Assembly: GCA_035492775.1 (NCBI GenBank)
Contig: DATJIW010000075.1
Span: 72,654-136,653 of the forward strand
Reading direction: 5' to 3'
From: DATJFQ01 sp035492775
GTDB lineage: Bacteria > Acidobacteriota > Vicinamibacteria > Vicinamibacterales > 2-12-FULL-66-21
Length of the DNA stretch: 64,000 bases
Shown: positions 26,079 through 33,168 of the stretch, piece by piece
How positions within the stretch are numbered: position 1 is the first letter of the stretch
Layout of the letters: the number at the start of each line of letters is the position of its first letter
Notes under the pieces: generated by a model
What the model was told of the DNA's origin: nothing
Database searches by the model: none
The model's input: only the letters and a program-made list of their open reading frames with translations
Position numbers and translations under genes: made by a program

Positions 26079-26411
26079 TTAGACGGTCAGCAGCACCTTC
26101 GAGATCGCCGTGGTGAATCGGGTCCATTCGGCTACGACGGCCGCCAGGCGCCGGCGGCCCGACGGCGTGATCCGGTACGTCTTGGCTTTGCGGCCCAGCT
26201 CGGACGTGCCCCACTCCGCAGAAATCCACCCGCGTTCTTCCATGCGATAGAGCGCCGGGTACAGCGACCCGTCCTCGACGTGCAGCACGTCGCCGGTGGC
26301 GTCTTCCAGCCACCGCGCGATCGCGTAGCCGTGGCGCGGCGTCTGCGCCACGCATTTCAGGATCAGCGGCTCGAGCGTGCCGTGGAGCAGTTCCCGTGAC
26401 GGTTCAGCCAT
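26079..26411 (-). CDS. PadR family regulator (padR1)
   Basis: 110 residues. PadR winged-helix signature: LLHGTLEPLILKCVAQTPRHGYAIARWLED at the N-terminus and EDGSLYPALYRMEERGWISAEWGTSELGRKAKTYRITPSGRRRL with the wing, then the dimerisation helix. It precedes the long ADOP by 6 bp, so regulator and permease form one operon. Its own promoter carries a palindrome overlapping the -10, which points to autorepression. The inducing ligand is unknown, but PadR proteins commonly respond to the compound the linked transporter handles. Confidence 0.92.
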   Translation of the reverse strand: MAEPSRELLHGTLEPLILKCVAQTPRHGYAIARWLEDATGDVLHVEDGSLYPALYRMEERGWISAEWGTSELGRKAKTYRITPSGRRRLAAVVAEWTRFTTAISKVLLTV

Positions 26412-26425
26412 GACTCGATTGTCTT

Positions 26426-26457
26426 GGTATCGTAGACAGCGATACCCAGATTGTCAA
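26426..26457 (-). promoter_or_regulatory. padR1 promoter and operator
   Basis: Minus strand -35 TTGACA (26457-26452), 17-bp spacer, -10 TACGAT (26434-26429). Arms GGTATCG (26426-26432) and CGATACC (26440-26446) form an inverted repeat covering the -10 and half of the spacer; with one mismatch the arms extend to 10 bp. Good position for PadR autorepression and possibly for control of the divergent permease at 26505. Confidence 0.65.
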
Positions 26458-26504
26458 GGGTAGGCGTAAACCTCACACGCTGTTTCTCCGTCAAACTCCC
26501 CAAC

Positions 26505-29006
26505 ATGAGTAATGCCTGGGCCGACTTGAAGTACGCCCTCCGAGGGCTGCGCCGAAGTCCCGTGTTCGCAGCCGTCGCGATTGCGTCGGTCGCGCTCGGC
26601 ATCGGCGCCAACACCGCAATCTTCACGTTGATCGATCAGATCCTTTTGCGCCAGCTGCCGATCAGCCACCCCGAGCAGCTCGCGATGGTCTATCAGGATG
26701 CCGACAATAACGGCAGCAACATGGGATCGCGGATGAACTCGTATCCGCTCTATCAGGATCTGCAGCAGAGGGCTGATGCTTTTTCAGAGGTCCTGTGCCG
26801 CCGCCTCATGCCAGCCTCGGTCAGCGTCGGCAACAACACCGAGCGCGTGACGGCGGAGCTCGTGTCGGGCAACTACTTCACGATGCTTGGCGTGAAGCCG
26901 GCAGTCGGTCGGGTGTTCAACTCGCGGGAAGACGACCAGACGTATGGCGGCCATCCCGTCGTCGTGTTGAGCTACGCCTACTGGACCCGTCGTTTCGCGC
27001 GGGATCCCAACATCGTCGGGCAGAAGATCCTCGTGAACAACTATCCGATGACGGTCGTGGGGGTGTCCGCCGAGGGATTTTCAGGGCTCGATCCGGCGAG
27101 CGCGCCGGAATTGCGCGTCCCGATACTGATGAAGCCGGCAATCACGCCGGAGTGGTGGTGGCTGGACATGACCGACCGTCGCGCGAAGTGGGTCCAGGTG
27201 TTCGCGCGCCTGAAAGGCGGCTACACCGTCGAGTCGGCGCAGCCGTCGGTTCAAGGCCTCTATACGCAAATCCGCGCGTACGAAATGACGCTTCCGCGGG
27301 CGAAGACGTGGTCCCAGTACACGCGCGATCGGTTCATGAAGGGGCGCATCGTCCTCGCCAAGGCCGACATCGGCTACTCGCCGTTGAGAAACGATTTCTC
27401 GACGGCGCTCGTCGTGCTGATGTGCATGGTCGGGCTGGTGCTGTTGATCGCCTGCGCGAATGTCGCGAACCTGCTCATCGCGCGAGCCTTTATGCGCCAG
27501 AAGGAAATCGCGGTTCGACTGTCGCTCGGCTCTTCGCGATCGCGGCTGGTCCGGCAGATGCTCGTCGAGAGCCTGACGCTGTCGTTCGCCGGAGGCGTGT
27601 TCGGGCTGGGCCTCGCCTTTTTTCTGACGCGATGGCTCCTGGCGCTCGTTCCGCAGCAGGGTCAGCCCATCCTGATCAGCGCCCATCCCGATCTGCGCAT
27701 CCTGCTGTTCGCGCTGGTGGTGACGTTTGCGACGGGCATCATCTTCGGCCTTCTCCCGGCGCTGCGCGCCAGCCGTCCCGATCCCTGGTCGACGCTGAAG
27801 GACACAATGGGTTCGATTGCGGGAACCGGAGGCGCGCTGTTCCTGCGAAAGGGGCTCGTGACTGCGCAGGTCGCGCTCAGTTTCCTGCTCCTGTTCGGCG
27901 CCGGACTGTTCGTCCGAAGCCTTCAAAACCTGAAAACGACGGAAACCGGCGTGTCGGTCGACAACGTCCTCACTTTCCAGCTCTCGCCCGCGTTGAGCGG
28001 TTACGACAATCAACGGGCGACCCTCCTGTATCGCCAGTTGCTCGACAAGCTGCGCGCGACGCCCGGATTCTCGTCCGTGGCGATGGCGACCGTGCCCATT
28101 CTCGCCGGCGACGAGTGGGACAGCTCGATGGGCGTCGAAGGTCACGAGGCGAAGGACGGTGAGGACATGCAGGCCTTCATGAACGCGGTGTCCCCCGGGT
28201 ATTTCGCGACCATGAAGATTCCGATCCTCGAGGGTCGCGACTTCCGCGAGAGCGACGCGAAGGAGAAGACGGACGTCGCGATCGTAAATCACAAGTTTGC
28301 CGAGCACTTTTTCCCGGGCGCGAGCGCGATTGGCAAGCGCCTGTCAGAGGGGACGGGCCCTCAGGCCAAGCTGACGATTCAGATCGTCGGCGTTGTCGCC
28401 GACGCGCTGTACGAAGGCCCGCGCGAGGGGGTGCATCGACAGGTCTACGTGCCGAACTGGGGCAGCAACAGCTCGGTATTCTACGTTCGTGCGCAGACGT
28501 CGTCGTCGAGCGCCTTCAACACCATCCGCGAAAACGTTCATCAGCTCGACGCAGGCATTCCGGTTTACGACCTGAAAACCGTCGAAGCACAGCTCGACGA
28601 GACGCTGCTGAGCGATCGCCTGGTGGCGATGCTGTCCGCGGGTTTCGGCGCGTTGGCGACGATGCTTGCCGCGATTGGCCTTTACGGAGTGATGGCGTTC
28701 GTCGTCGCACGCCGGCGGAAGGAATTGGGCATCCGCCTGGCGCTTGGTGCGCAGCCCGGGTTCCTGATCTGGATCGTGATGCGCGAAGTGCTGCTCCTGC
28801 TCGCAATCGGGGTGGCCCTGGGCGTTCCCTCGGCCATCGCCCTCGGGCACTACGTGTCCAATCAGCTCTACGGGATCAAAGGCTCGGACCCCTCGATAGC
28901 GATCGGCACAGTGGTATTCCTGGCGCTCGTCGCAGGGACCGCGGGGTACATCCCAGCGCAGCGTGCCAGTCGCATCGATCCGATCCTCGCGCTTCGGACC
29001 GAATAA
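26505..29006 (+). CDS. Short ADOP-type permease, divergent from padR1
   Basis: 833 residues. No prefix domain: it begins directly with MSNAWADLKYALRGLRRSPVFAAVAIASVALGIGANTAIFTLIDQ, the first membrane segment. Two MacB-core/FtsX units follow (FSTALVVLMCMVGLVLLIACANVANLL near 320, LATMLAAIGLYGVMAFVVARRRKELGIRLALGAQ near 730) and a normal end PAQRASRIDPILALRTE. The ATG at 26505 is chosen because upstream in-frame sequence lies in the operator region. It diverges from padR1 and the long ADOP over 93 bp and may answer to the same regulator. No cognate ATPase nearby. Confidence 0.9.
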   Translation: MSNAWADLKYALRGLRRSPVFAAVAIASVALGIGANTAIFTLIDQILLRQLPISHPEQLAMVYQDADNNGSNMGSRMNSYPLYQDLQQRADAFSEVLCRRLMPASVSVGNNTERVTAELVSGNYFTMLGVKPAVGRVFNSREDDQTYGGHPVVVLSYAYWTRRFARDPNIVGQKILVNNYPMTVVGVSAEGFSGLDPASAPELRVPILMKPAITPEWWWLDMTDRRAKWVQVFARLKGGYTVESAQPSVQGLYTQIRAYEMTLPRAKTWSQYTRDRFMKGRIVLAKADIGYSPLRNDFSTALVVLMCMVGLVLLIACANVANLLIARAFMRQKEIAVRLSLGSSRSRLVRQMLVESLTLSFAGGVFGLGLAFFLTRWLLALVPQQGQPILISAHPDLRILLFALVVTFATGIIFGLLPALRASRPDPWSTLKDTMGSIAGTGGALFLRKGLVTAQVALSFLLLFGAGLFVRSLQNLKTTETGVSVDNVLTFQLSPALSGYDNQRATLLYRQLLDKLRATPGFSSVAMATVPILAGDEWDSSMGVEGHEAKDGEDMQAFMNAVSPGYFATMKIPILEGRDFRESDAKEKTDVAIVNHKFAEHFFPGASAIGKRLSEGTGPQAKLTIQIVGVVADALYEGPREGVHRQVYVPNWGSNSSVFYVRAQTSSSSAFNTIRENVHQLDAGIPVYDLKTVEAQLDETLLSDRLVAMLSAGFGALATMLAAIGLYGVMAFVVARRRKELGIRLALGAQPGFLIWIVMREVLLLLAIGVALGVPSAIALGHYVSNQLYGIKGSDPSIAIGTVVFLALVAGTAGYIPAQRASRIDPILALRTE

Positions 29007-29241
29007 GAACGGAATTGCGCGGCGCATGTCGACGCGTCGGATCGAACGAGCGCTGTCCGATTTCGCTTCTGATCAGTATCGAGGCCGTTTGCTCCGCGCC
29101 GTTGAAATACAGTGCTTTCGCGCACGTTCGCTGCGTGGCGCGTGCCTTGCGTCCGTCATCACCAAACACCGCACGACGACGGCCATTCGTGTGCTTTTAC
29201 TGCATGGCAGCGGCGTGCCTCAATCGACGGGGGTGAACAGT

Positions 29242-29742
29242 ATGGCGGAGCCGAAAGACCTGAGCGGTTTGTTCGTCAAGAAACTTCGTCACGTGTACGA
29301 CACCGAACAGCGGCTGACAAAGGCGCTGCCGAAAATGGAAAAGGCGGCGACGTCCCCGGATCTCAAACAGGCGTTCGCGGCACACCTGTCCGAGACCGAG
29401 ACGCACATTGAACGCCTCGAACGGCTCTTCGGACTTTTCGATCAGAAGCCCAACGCGGACGCCGACGACGCCATCAAGGGGATCATTTCAGCGGGCGACA
29501 ACGTGGCGGGGATCGACACCGACGCCGTTCGAGATGCTGCGTTGATCGCGGCGGCACAGGCGGCCGAGCACTATGAGATGGCCGAATACGGCACGTTGCG
29601 GACGTGGGCCCGCGTACTCGGCAGATCCGACGCGGTTCAGCTGCTCGAGTTCACGCTCGAAGAAGAGAAGAAAGCGGATCAGAAGCTGACCGAGGTCGCA
29701 AGTCGACTGAACTATCAGGCTGCTGCCTCAAGAGCGCGGTAA
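29242..29742 (+). CDS. DUF892 ferritin-like protein (YciE/YciF type)
   Basis: 166 residues. LSGLFVKKLRHVYDTEQRLTKALPKMEKAATSPDLKQAFAAHLSETETHIERLERLF is the family signature, and AAQAAEHYEMAEYGTLRTWARVLG carries the second pair of acidic and His residues of the four-helix bundle. The fold matches ferritin-like proteins, probably dimetal-binding, linked to stress response in enterobacteria. GGGGGTG lies 7 nt before the ATG. The 235 bp upstream, after the ADOP gene, hold no gene I can support. A bidirectional hairpin follows at 29757. Confidence 0.9.
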   Translation: MAEPKDLSGLFVKKLRHVYDTEQRLTKALPKMEKAATSPDLKQAFAAHLSETETHIERLERLFGLFDQKPNADADDAIKGIISAGDNVAGIDTDAVRDAALIAAAQAAEHYEMAEYGTLRTWARVLGRSDAVQLLEFTLEEEKKADQKLTEVASRLNYQAAASRAR

Positions 29743-29756
29743 AAAGCCTTCCGCGG

Positions 29757-29794
29757 CCAGCTTCCGGCTCCCCGCGACCGGTACTGGAAGCTGG
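29757..29794. terminator. Hairpin between DUF892 and ADOP genes
   Basis: Perfect 9-bp arms CCAGCTTCC (29757-29765) and GGAAGCTGG (29786-29794), extendable by a G-T and a G-C pair, with a 20-nt loop. It sits in the 61-bp gap between the stops of two convergent genes and could serve both. No U tract. Confidence 0.5.
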
Positions 29795-29803
29795 TCGCTG
29801 GCG

Positions 29804-32656
29804 TTACTCCGCGCGCAGCGCAACCGCCGGATCGACGTGCGACGCGCGACGCGCCGGCAGATATGCGGCGAGCGCCGAAACACCGCTCAGGACGGTCACT
29901 GCGATGATCATGGTCAGCGCGTCAGTCGCATTGAGTCCATAAACGAGAGTCGACACAAAGCGGCTTGCCGCGAGTGCGACGGCGACGCCGACGGCCACGC
30001 CGATGGCGACGAGACGCATCGACTCGGACATCACCATGCTCAGAACGCTGCCGCGCTGAGCGCCTAGCGCCATCCGAATGCCCATCTCCGGCGTGCGGCG
30101 CGCCACGTTGTAGGACATCAACCCGAAGAGCCCGACCGACGCAAGAAGCAGGGCGATGCCGCCGAAGAGCGCGTATGCCTGAGCGAAGAGTCTCTCCTGA
30201 CTGAATCGCCGCTCGATGGATTCCACCTGGGTCGCGATCGACACGATGGGAAGGTTCGGGTCCGTGTCGTGTATCGTCTGTCGCACGGCCGGCGCGACGG
30301 CGGAGGGCGGTCCTTCCGTTCGAAGCGTGAGGAACGCCGTAGCCCGCGGGTTCTGCATGAAGCTGTCGTACATCGTCGGCGGCGCGGGTTCCCGGACGCT
30401 CGAATACTTGGCATCCCGAACGACGCCGACGATTTCGATGTAATCCTTGCCGCCGGGACTGGTCGTGAACCGCTTGCCGAGGGGATTCTCGTTCGGGAAG
30501 AACGTGCGGGCCGCCGTTTCGTTGATGATGGTGACGCGCAGCGATGATCGATCATCGTGCGGCGTGAGGTCCCGGCCCATCACGACCGGCAGGCCGAGCA
30601 GCCGGAAGTACCCCGGCCAGACAATCAGGCGGTTGATATCGTGCGACCGGTCGCGTTCGTTCCCCGGCGTGCCCACGTCGCTCGTGCGCCCGAAATTCGT
30701 ATCGCCCTCGACGAAAATCCCCGTCGAGCTCGTGCTGCCGGAGAGGAGCGCCGGTTGTGAGAGCGATGCGGCGCGCACACCGGGAATAGCCCCGAGCCTG
30801 TCGATCAGCGTTCGGAACAGTTCGACAGAGCGTGGCTGATTGTACCCGCTGGTTGCGGGCGTGAGCCGGACCAGCAGAATGTCGTGCGGGTCGAACCCGA
30901 TGTCGACGCGGCGAAGATTCGTCAATGTGCGCAGGAACAGGCCCGCACCCACGAGAAGAACGAGCGACAAGGCGACCTGCACCACGAGCAGCGATCGCGC
31001 CAGTACGCTGCGGCGGCCGGCGATGGATCGGCCCATCTCTTTCAGTTCCGCATTGACGTCGACGCTGGTTGCGCGGAGTGCAGGGACGACACCGAACAGG
31101 AGGCTCGTGACGACTGCCGCAGCGATTGCAAAGAGCAGCACAGGGCCGCGGAATACGCTGGCGGACGACGCCGGCGCCGGCAACAGCCCGACGCCGAACA
31201 CGGCGACGACGATGCCGAGCGCCGCGCCGGCGAGGGCGAGCAGCAGCGCTTCCGTAAGAAGTTGCCTCACGAGCCGCGACCGCGTCGCGCCAAGCGACAG
31301 GCGCACGGAGATTTCTCTTCGACGGCCGACCGCACGCGAGAGCATCAAATTCGCCACGTTGGCGCAGACGATCAGGAGCACGACAAACACAACGGCCGTC
31401 AGGATCATGGCGGATGTCCGGACACCATCGTCGGCGTCGTAGAACCCGCTGCGGGCCGAGTCGACGATCAACTGCGGAACCTGCGTTCGGTTCTGGTAGC
31501 TTGGCGAGTTCCTGCGGTCGTCCGGAAGGTCCTTGAGGAACGCGTCGAAATTCGCGCGTGCCGTCCGCTTGAACGGTCCGTCGAGGGCTGCCTGCAGCTG
31601 GGCACCCGTTGCGTTCGGGTGCAGCCGTCCCATCACCTGGAGCCACCACGCGGTCGGACGCGTCAGGAGCGATCCCTCCGATCGGCCCGTGCTCGTCTGC
31701 AATTGCAGATCGAGCGACAGGGGAAAGACCACATCGGCCATCCTGTCGGGCACGGGATGTTGAACGCCGGTGAAGCCCGCCGGGAGCACGCCGATGATGG
31801 TCACAAGAACGTCGTTGGCCTTGATGGTCTTCCCGACGACGGCGGGGTCGTTCCCGAATCTCGACAGCCAATAGCGCGAGCTGATGACCGCGACGGGCGG
31901 GGAAGAGGGGCGGTCGTCGTCCGGTGTGAACACGCGCCCCGCGCGCGCGTTGACGCCGAGCACGGAGAAGTAATTGCCCGTCGCGGAGTCTCCGTTGGCA
32001 AGTTCGGCCTGGCCGTCGATGACGACGTTGATTTCGCCGTCAGGGTAGAGGGCGAACAGGTCGGCGAAGGGCGCCGCATTGGCGGCGAACTGCTGATAAA
32101 CCGGGTACGACATCGAGCCGCGCACCCGCTGACCGCCCGCGGCGGGACGGATGAAGCCGAACTCGTCCTGCTCAGTGACGAGATCGTTGCGGCCTGCCCA
32201 GTGGAACCGGACCAGCGAGGCCGGGTCCTTGACGGGTACGGAGGAGAAGAGCATCGCATCAGTCGCGCTGAAGAGTGCCGTGTTCGCACCGATGCCGAGG
32301 GCGAGCAGCGCGATCACGACGAGCGTCCACGCGCGTCCCTGCAGGAGGAGGCGTGCCGCATACCGCACGTCCTGCCCGAGATCGTTCAACCAGCGGGCGC
32401 GGGGCGCGCCGGGCACGATGGGCGGGGGTGTCGCGGCCTGACGGAGCGGCTGCATCTCGCGTGCGAGCAGGCCCTCGTCGGTGATCTCCTCGAGTGCGAG
32501 CGCGACGGCTTCGCCATGCGGACGGCCGTCGCGGCGCAGTTCCTCGTATCGGTCGTCGAGGTGCTGCGAGAGTTCCTCGATGATTTCGCGTTCGCGCGCG
32601 GGTGCCAGCCGCAGCGATGCGAGGCGGGCGGCGAGTGCGGCATTCCATTCAGGCAT
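29804..32656 (-). CDS. Long ADOP-type permease, partner of padR2
   Basis: 950 residues, the longest ADOP here. Prefix domain 1-85 (AREREIIEELSQHLDDRYEELRRDGRPHGEAVALALEEITDEGLLAREM), then a linker and two MacB-core/FtsX units. Membrane segments: TLVVIALLALGIGANTALFSATDAM near 115, LTAVVFVVLLIVCANVANLMLS near 420, the tandem pair in the C-terminal third ending with PARRASHVDPAVALRAE. The ATG at 32656 overlaps the padR2 stop by 8 bp, so translation is coupled. As with the other ADOPs no ATPase is encoded beside it. Substrate unknown. Confidence 0.9.
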   Translation of the reverse strand: MPEWNAALAARLASLRLAPAREREIIEELSQHLDDRYEELRRDGRPHGEAVALALEEITDEGLLAREMQPLRQAATPPPIVPGAPRARWLNDLGQDVRYAARLLLQGRAWTLVVIALLALGIGANTALFSATDAMLFSSVPVKDPASLVRFHWAGRNDLVTEQDEFGFIRPAAGGQRVRGSMSYPVYQQFAANAAPFADLFALYPDGEINVVIDGQAELANGDSATGNYFSVLGVNARAGRVFTPDDDRPSSPPVAVISSRYWLSRFGNDPAVVGKTIKANDVLVTIIGVLPAGFTGVQHPVPDRMADVVFPLSLDLQLQTSTGRSEGSLLTRPTAWWLQVMGRLHPNATGAQLQAALDGPFKRTARANFDAFLKDLPDDRRNSPSYQNRTQVPQLIVDSARSGFYDADDGVRTSAMILTAVVFVVLLIVCANVANLMLSRAVGRRREISVRLSLGATRSRLVRQLLTEALLLALAGAALGIVVAVFGVGLLPAPASSASVFRGPVLLFAIAAAVVTSLLFGVVPALRATSVDVNAELKEMGRSIAGRRSVLARSLLVVQVALSLVLLVGAGLFLRTLTNLRRVDIGFDPHDILLVRLTPATSGYNQPRSVELFRTLIDRLGAIPGVRAASLSQPALLSGSTSSTGIFVEGDTNFGRTSDVGTPGNERDRSHDINRLIVWPGYFRLLGLPVVMGRDLTPHDDRSSLRVTIINETAARTFFPNENPLGKRFTTSPGGKDYIEIVGVVRDAKYSSVREPAPPTMYDSFMQNPRATAFLTLRTEGPPSAVAPAVRQTIHDTDPNLPIVSIATQVESIERRFSQERLFAQAYALFGGIALLLASVGLFGLMSYNVARRTPEMGIRMALGAQRGSVLSMVMSESMRLVAIGVAVGVAVALAASRFVSTLVYGLNATDALTMIIAVTVLSGVSALAAYLPARRASHVDPAVALRAE

Positions 32657-32999
32657 GTTCGGGCCCCGTGATCTGCGCGACGGCGTCGACGAATTCGCGC
32701 CAGTGCGTTCGCTGCGCGGCGAGCATCCTCCGGCCGCCGGGCGTGAGGCGGTAAAAGCGGCGTCGCCGTTCGCCCGGTTTTTCGATCCAGCGACCGACGA
32801 TCCAGCCGCGCTCCTCGAGGCGATAGAGCAGCGGGTAGAGCGAAGCGACCTTGAAGCGCAGCCGCCCGCCCGACCGCTGCTCGATCAGCTTGCTGATTTC
32901 ATAGCCATGCCGGGCGCGCGGCTCCACGAGCGACAGAATCAGCAGCTCCGCGCTGCCCTTCTTCAGCTCGCGCTCCAGCATGCGATGAATATGTTTCAT
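32649..32999 (-). CDS. PadR family regulator (padR2)
   Basis: 116 residues. LKKGSAELLILSLVEPRARHGYEISKLIEQRSGGRLRFKVASLYPLLYRLEERGWIVGRWIEKPGERRRRFYRLTPGGRRML is a complete PadR winged helix, with the short C-terminal dimer helix. Two other starts exist (33014 and 32981); 32999 is preferred because a -10 box lies 6 nt upstream, implying a leaderless message. The gene overlaps the long ADOP by 8 bp. The inverted repeat over the promoter and start codon matches the ATGT/ACAT type of site known for PadR proteins. Confidence 0.9.
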   Translation of the reverse strand: MKHIHRMLERELKKGSAELLILSLVEPRARHGYEISKLIEQRSGGRLRFKVASLYPLLYRLEERGWIVGRWIEKPGERRRRFYRLTPGGRRMLAAQRTHWREFVDAVAQITGPEHA

Positions 33000-33034
33000 A
33001 GCGACATATTGCATAAGGGCAGACACGGAGTCAA
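32988..33034 (-). promoter_or_regulatory. padR2 promoter and operator
   Basis: Minus strand -35 TTGACT (33034-33029), 17-bp spacer, -10 CAATAT (33011-33006, weak), 6 nt to the ATG at 32999. Inverted arms AATATGT (32988-32994) and ACATATT (33004-33010) span the -10 and the start codon, resembling the ATGT-N8/9-ACAT operators of PadR. Confidence 0.55.
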
Positions 33035-33071
33035 GTCGGCGGTCCGACCGCGCGTCCGGCGCCCGCGCACT

Positions 33072-33127
33072 GAGCACCGAGCGCCGCGCACCGAGCACCG
33101 CGCACCGCGCACCGCGCACCGAGCACC
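33072..33127. repeat. Heptanucleotide repeat array (G[AC]GC[AG]CC, 8 units)
   Basis: Eight exact tandem heptamers, variants GAGCACC, GCGCACC and GAGCGCC, in the gap between padR2 and the divergent ADOP. Same unit length as the AACTCCC arrays near 10.2 and 12.3 kb but a different sequence. Confidence 0.9.
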
Positions 33128-33156
33128 AGCAAGAGTTCCCCCCTCTCCCCGCCGGA

Positions 33157-33162
33157 TATAAT
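33157..33162 (+). promoter_or_regulatory. -10 box of the short ADOP at 33169
   Basis: Perfect TATAAT ends 6 nt before the ATG, so transcription would begin at or next to the start codon. No clear -35 (AGTTCC at about the right distance). Confidence 0.5.
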
Positions 33163-33168
33163 CCGCGG

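Noticed and set aside
24780..26399. 539-residue plus-strand frame antisense to the long ADOP and padR1
   Set aside because: No domain or hydrophobic pattern; the opposite strand encodes clear ADOP and PadR proteins.
26795..28162. 455-residue plus-strand frame inside the short ADOP gene
   Set aside because: Shadow in another frame of the intact ADOP sequence; no membrane segments.
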